From Spinacia oleracea (taxonomy: Eukaryota; Streptophyta; Magnoliopsida; Caryophyllales; Amaranthaceae): DNA of 64,000 nucleotides. The stretch's first letter is position 1. Each line of letters opens with the position of its first letter. A program made the position numbers and the translations under genes. The stretch covers positions 18,004,001-18,068,000 of the forward strand of contig NC_079489.1 of NCBI RefSeq assembly GCF_020520425.1. Direction: 5' to 3'. The notes under the pieces were generated by a model that was given only the letters and a program-made list of their open reading frames with translations, ran no database searches and had not been told where the DNA came from. Positions 62,191 through 64,000 of this stretch are shown here, in pieces.

Positions 62191-64000
62191 ATGACAAACC
62201 AAACCACACTCTTCTTGATCATGTTCTTTGTTTTCGGATCTATATTGTCTACAACAGTTGTAGCTTCGAGTTTCCTCCGAAGAAGCGCTTCTTTAACCGT
62301 TAAAGACTCGTCTTTAACTTCCCCTGACAAAACTTTCAGTTGTGGGTTTTATAGCATTGGATCAACCAATGCTTATTACTTGTCAATTTGGTTCACAAAT
62401 TCAAATGACAAAACTGTTGTTTGGGTAGCCAACCGAGACAAGCCGGTTAACCGGCGTGGCTCCAAGCTGTCTCTAAGAAGAAACGGTGTGATGGTGTTGA
62501 CAGACTTTGATGGAACAACGGCTTGGGAAACAAATACAACCGCCACATCCAATGTTGATAGAGTTGAGCTTCTCAACACAGGGAACCTTGTTCTGAAGGA
62601 CAATGCTGGTAATATTCTTTGGCAAAGCTTTGATTTTCCTACTGATACTTTACTTCCGAGTCAACTGTTTACAAAGAACAAAAGATTGGTGTCTAAGGTT
62701 GGTTCTCAGATGTTTGGTTTGGGGTCTTTTAGTTTCTTTTTTGATACTGATAATGTGCTTAAATTGGTATATGATGGTCCTGAAATTTCAAGTATTTATT
62801 GGCCTGATACTCAATTAGAAGCATATCAGAATGGTAGAACAAATTACAATAATAGTAGGGTTGCAATGCTTGATGATACTGGCATGTTTTCTTCAAGTGA
62901 TCAGTTACAGTTTAGTGTTTCAGATGTTGGTGATGTTCATGTTAGGATCAAAAGACGATTAACATTAGATTATGATGGGAATTTGCGGGTTTATAGCTTG
63001 AATGAGTCATCTGGATTTTGGTACATAACATGGCAAGCAGTTGCAAAACCATGTGATGTACATGGTCTTTGTGGTAGAAATGGTGTCTGTGTTTACACAC
63101 CAGACCCTAAATGTAGTTGCCCTCCTAACTATGAGCCTGCTGATTTAACTGACTGGAGTAAAGGGTGCAATCCAAAGTTTAACAGAAGTTGCGCAGACTC
63201 AGAGTTCGTTGAGATTACCCACGTTGATTACTTTGGGTTTGATCTCAACCGAAGCAGACCTGCTTCTTTTGAAGAGTGTAAACAACTCTGCTTGGGAGAT
63301 TGTCGTTGTCTCGCATTTAACTATAGACTTACTGGTGAAGGAATGTGTTTCACAAAAAATTCTCTTTTTAATGGATTCAGGTCTGTTAATTTCCCAGCTA
63401 GTATACATCTCCGAGTACCAAGAAGTGTTGCACAGACAATGAAACCTGAAACCGGCTTTGATGTGTCTCGTCTTGAATGTGGGAACGAGCAAAGTAAAGT
63501 AGTTGAATTGCCTATCACATATGACACCACCATTCAAAGATTCAAGTGGGTTTATATCTACGCATTTGCTTCTGTCATTGGTATTCTTGAACTAGTCCTT
63601 TTGGTAGCAGCTTGGTGGTTTCTTTATAAGAAGCATGGTCTTTCAACTTCTATGGAAGATGGATATCGTGCCATTTCAAATCAGTTTAGGAGCTTTAGCT
63701 ACAACGAGCTCAAGACTGCAACAGGGAAATTTAAGGAAGTTCTAGGAAAGGGAGGGTTTGGTGCTGTTTACAAGGGTATTCTGGCAGATGAGAGAGCAGT
63801 TGCAGTGAAGAAACTAGAAAATATATTCCAAGGAGAAGAAGAATTTTGGGCAGAAGTGAGTACAATTGGTAAAATCAATCATATGAACCTTGCAAGAATG
63901 TGGGGTTTTTGTTCCGAAAGGAAACACAAGCTCTTGGTTTATGAGCTTGTGGAAAATGGATCTTTGGACAGACACTTGTTCTCCACCCAAACCCTTGTTG
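62191..64000 (+). CDS. G-type lectin receptor-like Ser/Thr kinase 3 (partial, runs off the window)
   Basis: The frame is open from 62191 to the window end (603 codons). An upstream in-frame ATG at 62161 would add ten residues, but the MTNQTT start aligns with the MKNQTT of the paralogs. Visible parts are the signal peptide, bulb-type lectin domain (NRDKPVN, WQSFDFPTDTLLPSQ), EGF-like Cys stretch (CGRNGVC), PAN-like domain (CLGDCRCLAF) and a transmembrane segment near 63550-63625. The kinase N-lobe has GKGGFG and VAVKK. The catalytic loop lies beyond the edge. It is more diverged from kinases 1 and 2 than they are from each other, apart from a near-identical stretch shared with kinase 2 (62570-62690). 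No damage is seen. Confidence 0.93.
   Translation, partial: MTNQTTLFLIMFFVFGSILSTTVVASSFLRRSASLTVKDSSLTSPDKTFSCGFYSIGSTNAYYLSIWFTNSNDKTVVWVANRDKPVNRRGSKLSLRRNGVMVLTDFDGTTAWETNTTATSNVDRVELLNTGNLVLKDNAGNILWQSFDFPTDTLLPSQLFTKNKRLVSKVGSQMFGLGSFSFFFDTDNVLKLVYDGPEISSIYWPDTQLEAYQNGRTNYNNSRVAMLDDTGMFSSSDQLQFSVSDVGDVHVRIKRRLTLDYDGNLRVYSLNESSGFWYITWQAVAKPCDVHGLCGRNGVCVYTPDPKCSCPPNYEPADLTDWSKGCNPKFNRSCADSEFVEITHVDYFGFDLNRSRPASFEECKQLCLGDCRCLAFNYRLTGEGMCFTKNSLFNGFRSVNFPASIHLRVPRSVAQTMKPETGFDVSRLECGNEQSKVVELPITYDTTIQRFKWVYIYAFASVIGILELVLLVAAWWFLYKKHGLSTSMEDGYRAISNQFRSFSYNELKTATGKFKEVLGKGGFGAVYKGILADERAVAVKKLENIFQGEEEFWAEVSTIGKINHMNLARMWGFCSERKHKLLVYELVENGSLDRHLFSTQTLV

Overview
This is a plant nuclear window, most likely from a eudicot. 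It is AT-rich and carries plant-only receptor kinase families, Stowaway MITEs, Mutator-like and hAT-like DNA elements, Ty3/gypsy and Ty1/copia retrotransposons and a plant L1-type LINE. The TE mix (many Stowaways, a Tat-lineage gypsy with antisense ORFs) would fit Caryophyllales, but that is a weak inference.

Host genes form an immune-receptor neighbourhood. At the left edge (1-1201, minus) is a broken NB-ARC resistance gene. A divergent pair of paralogous receptor-like cytoplasmic kinases follows (3828-4976 minus; 7151-8182 plus); the minus copy has lost key catalytic residues. Three tandem G-type (bulb-type) lectin receptor kinases of the ZmPK1-like, non-RD type then share the plus strand: 9287-11701, 29695-32076, and 62191 to the window end. 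A probable elongator tRNA-Met gene (minus, 60445-61175) is split by a MITE.

The rest is transposon stratigraphy. Between lectin kinases 1 and 2 lie a solo copia-type LTR (12275-13418) and a MULE (13754-28324, 9-bp duplication AGATCTTTT). That MULE holds a young Tat-lineage gypsy element (14429-26204) and a second MULE (26650-28138, 9-bp duplication ATGTTTTTT). Between kinases 2 and 3 a small hAT-type MITE (ends 32096 and 60247) has been stretched to 28 kb. Three large elements (A 32362-38179, B 38268-51375, C 51436-60028) sit end to end in its internal (TA)n tract. Without these inserts the three kinase genes would be only about 2.3 and 1.3 kb apart.

Elements A, B and C are the most unusual part. 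Their ends carry repeated ATGAGAA-type motifs, they are bordered by (TA)n, and each is full of a family-specific short repeat. A carries a broken FAR1/MULE transposase and a convergent gene resembling the N-terminal part of plant Ulp1-associated transposon proteins. B and C are about 5.5 kb relatives once later insertions (a copia in B, a LINE in C) are removed. Each carries a convergent pair of 70-71 nt tRNA-shaped sequences with good Pol III boxes but a 6-nt anticodon loop. Each has also captured a different host fragment: CDC20 in B (introns included) and an SMR-domain exon in C.
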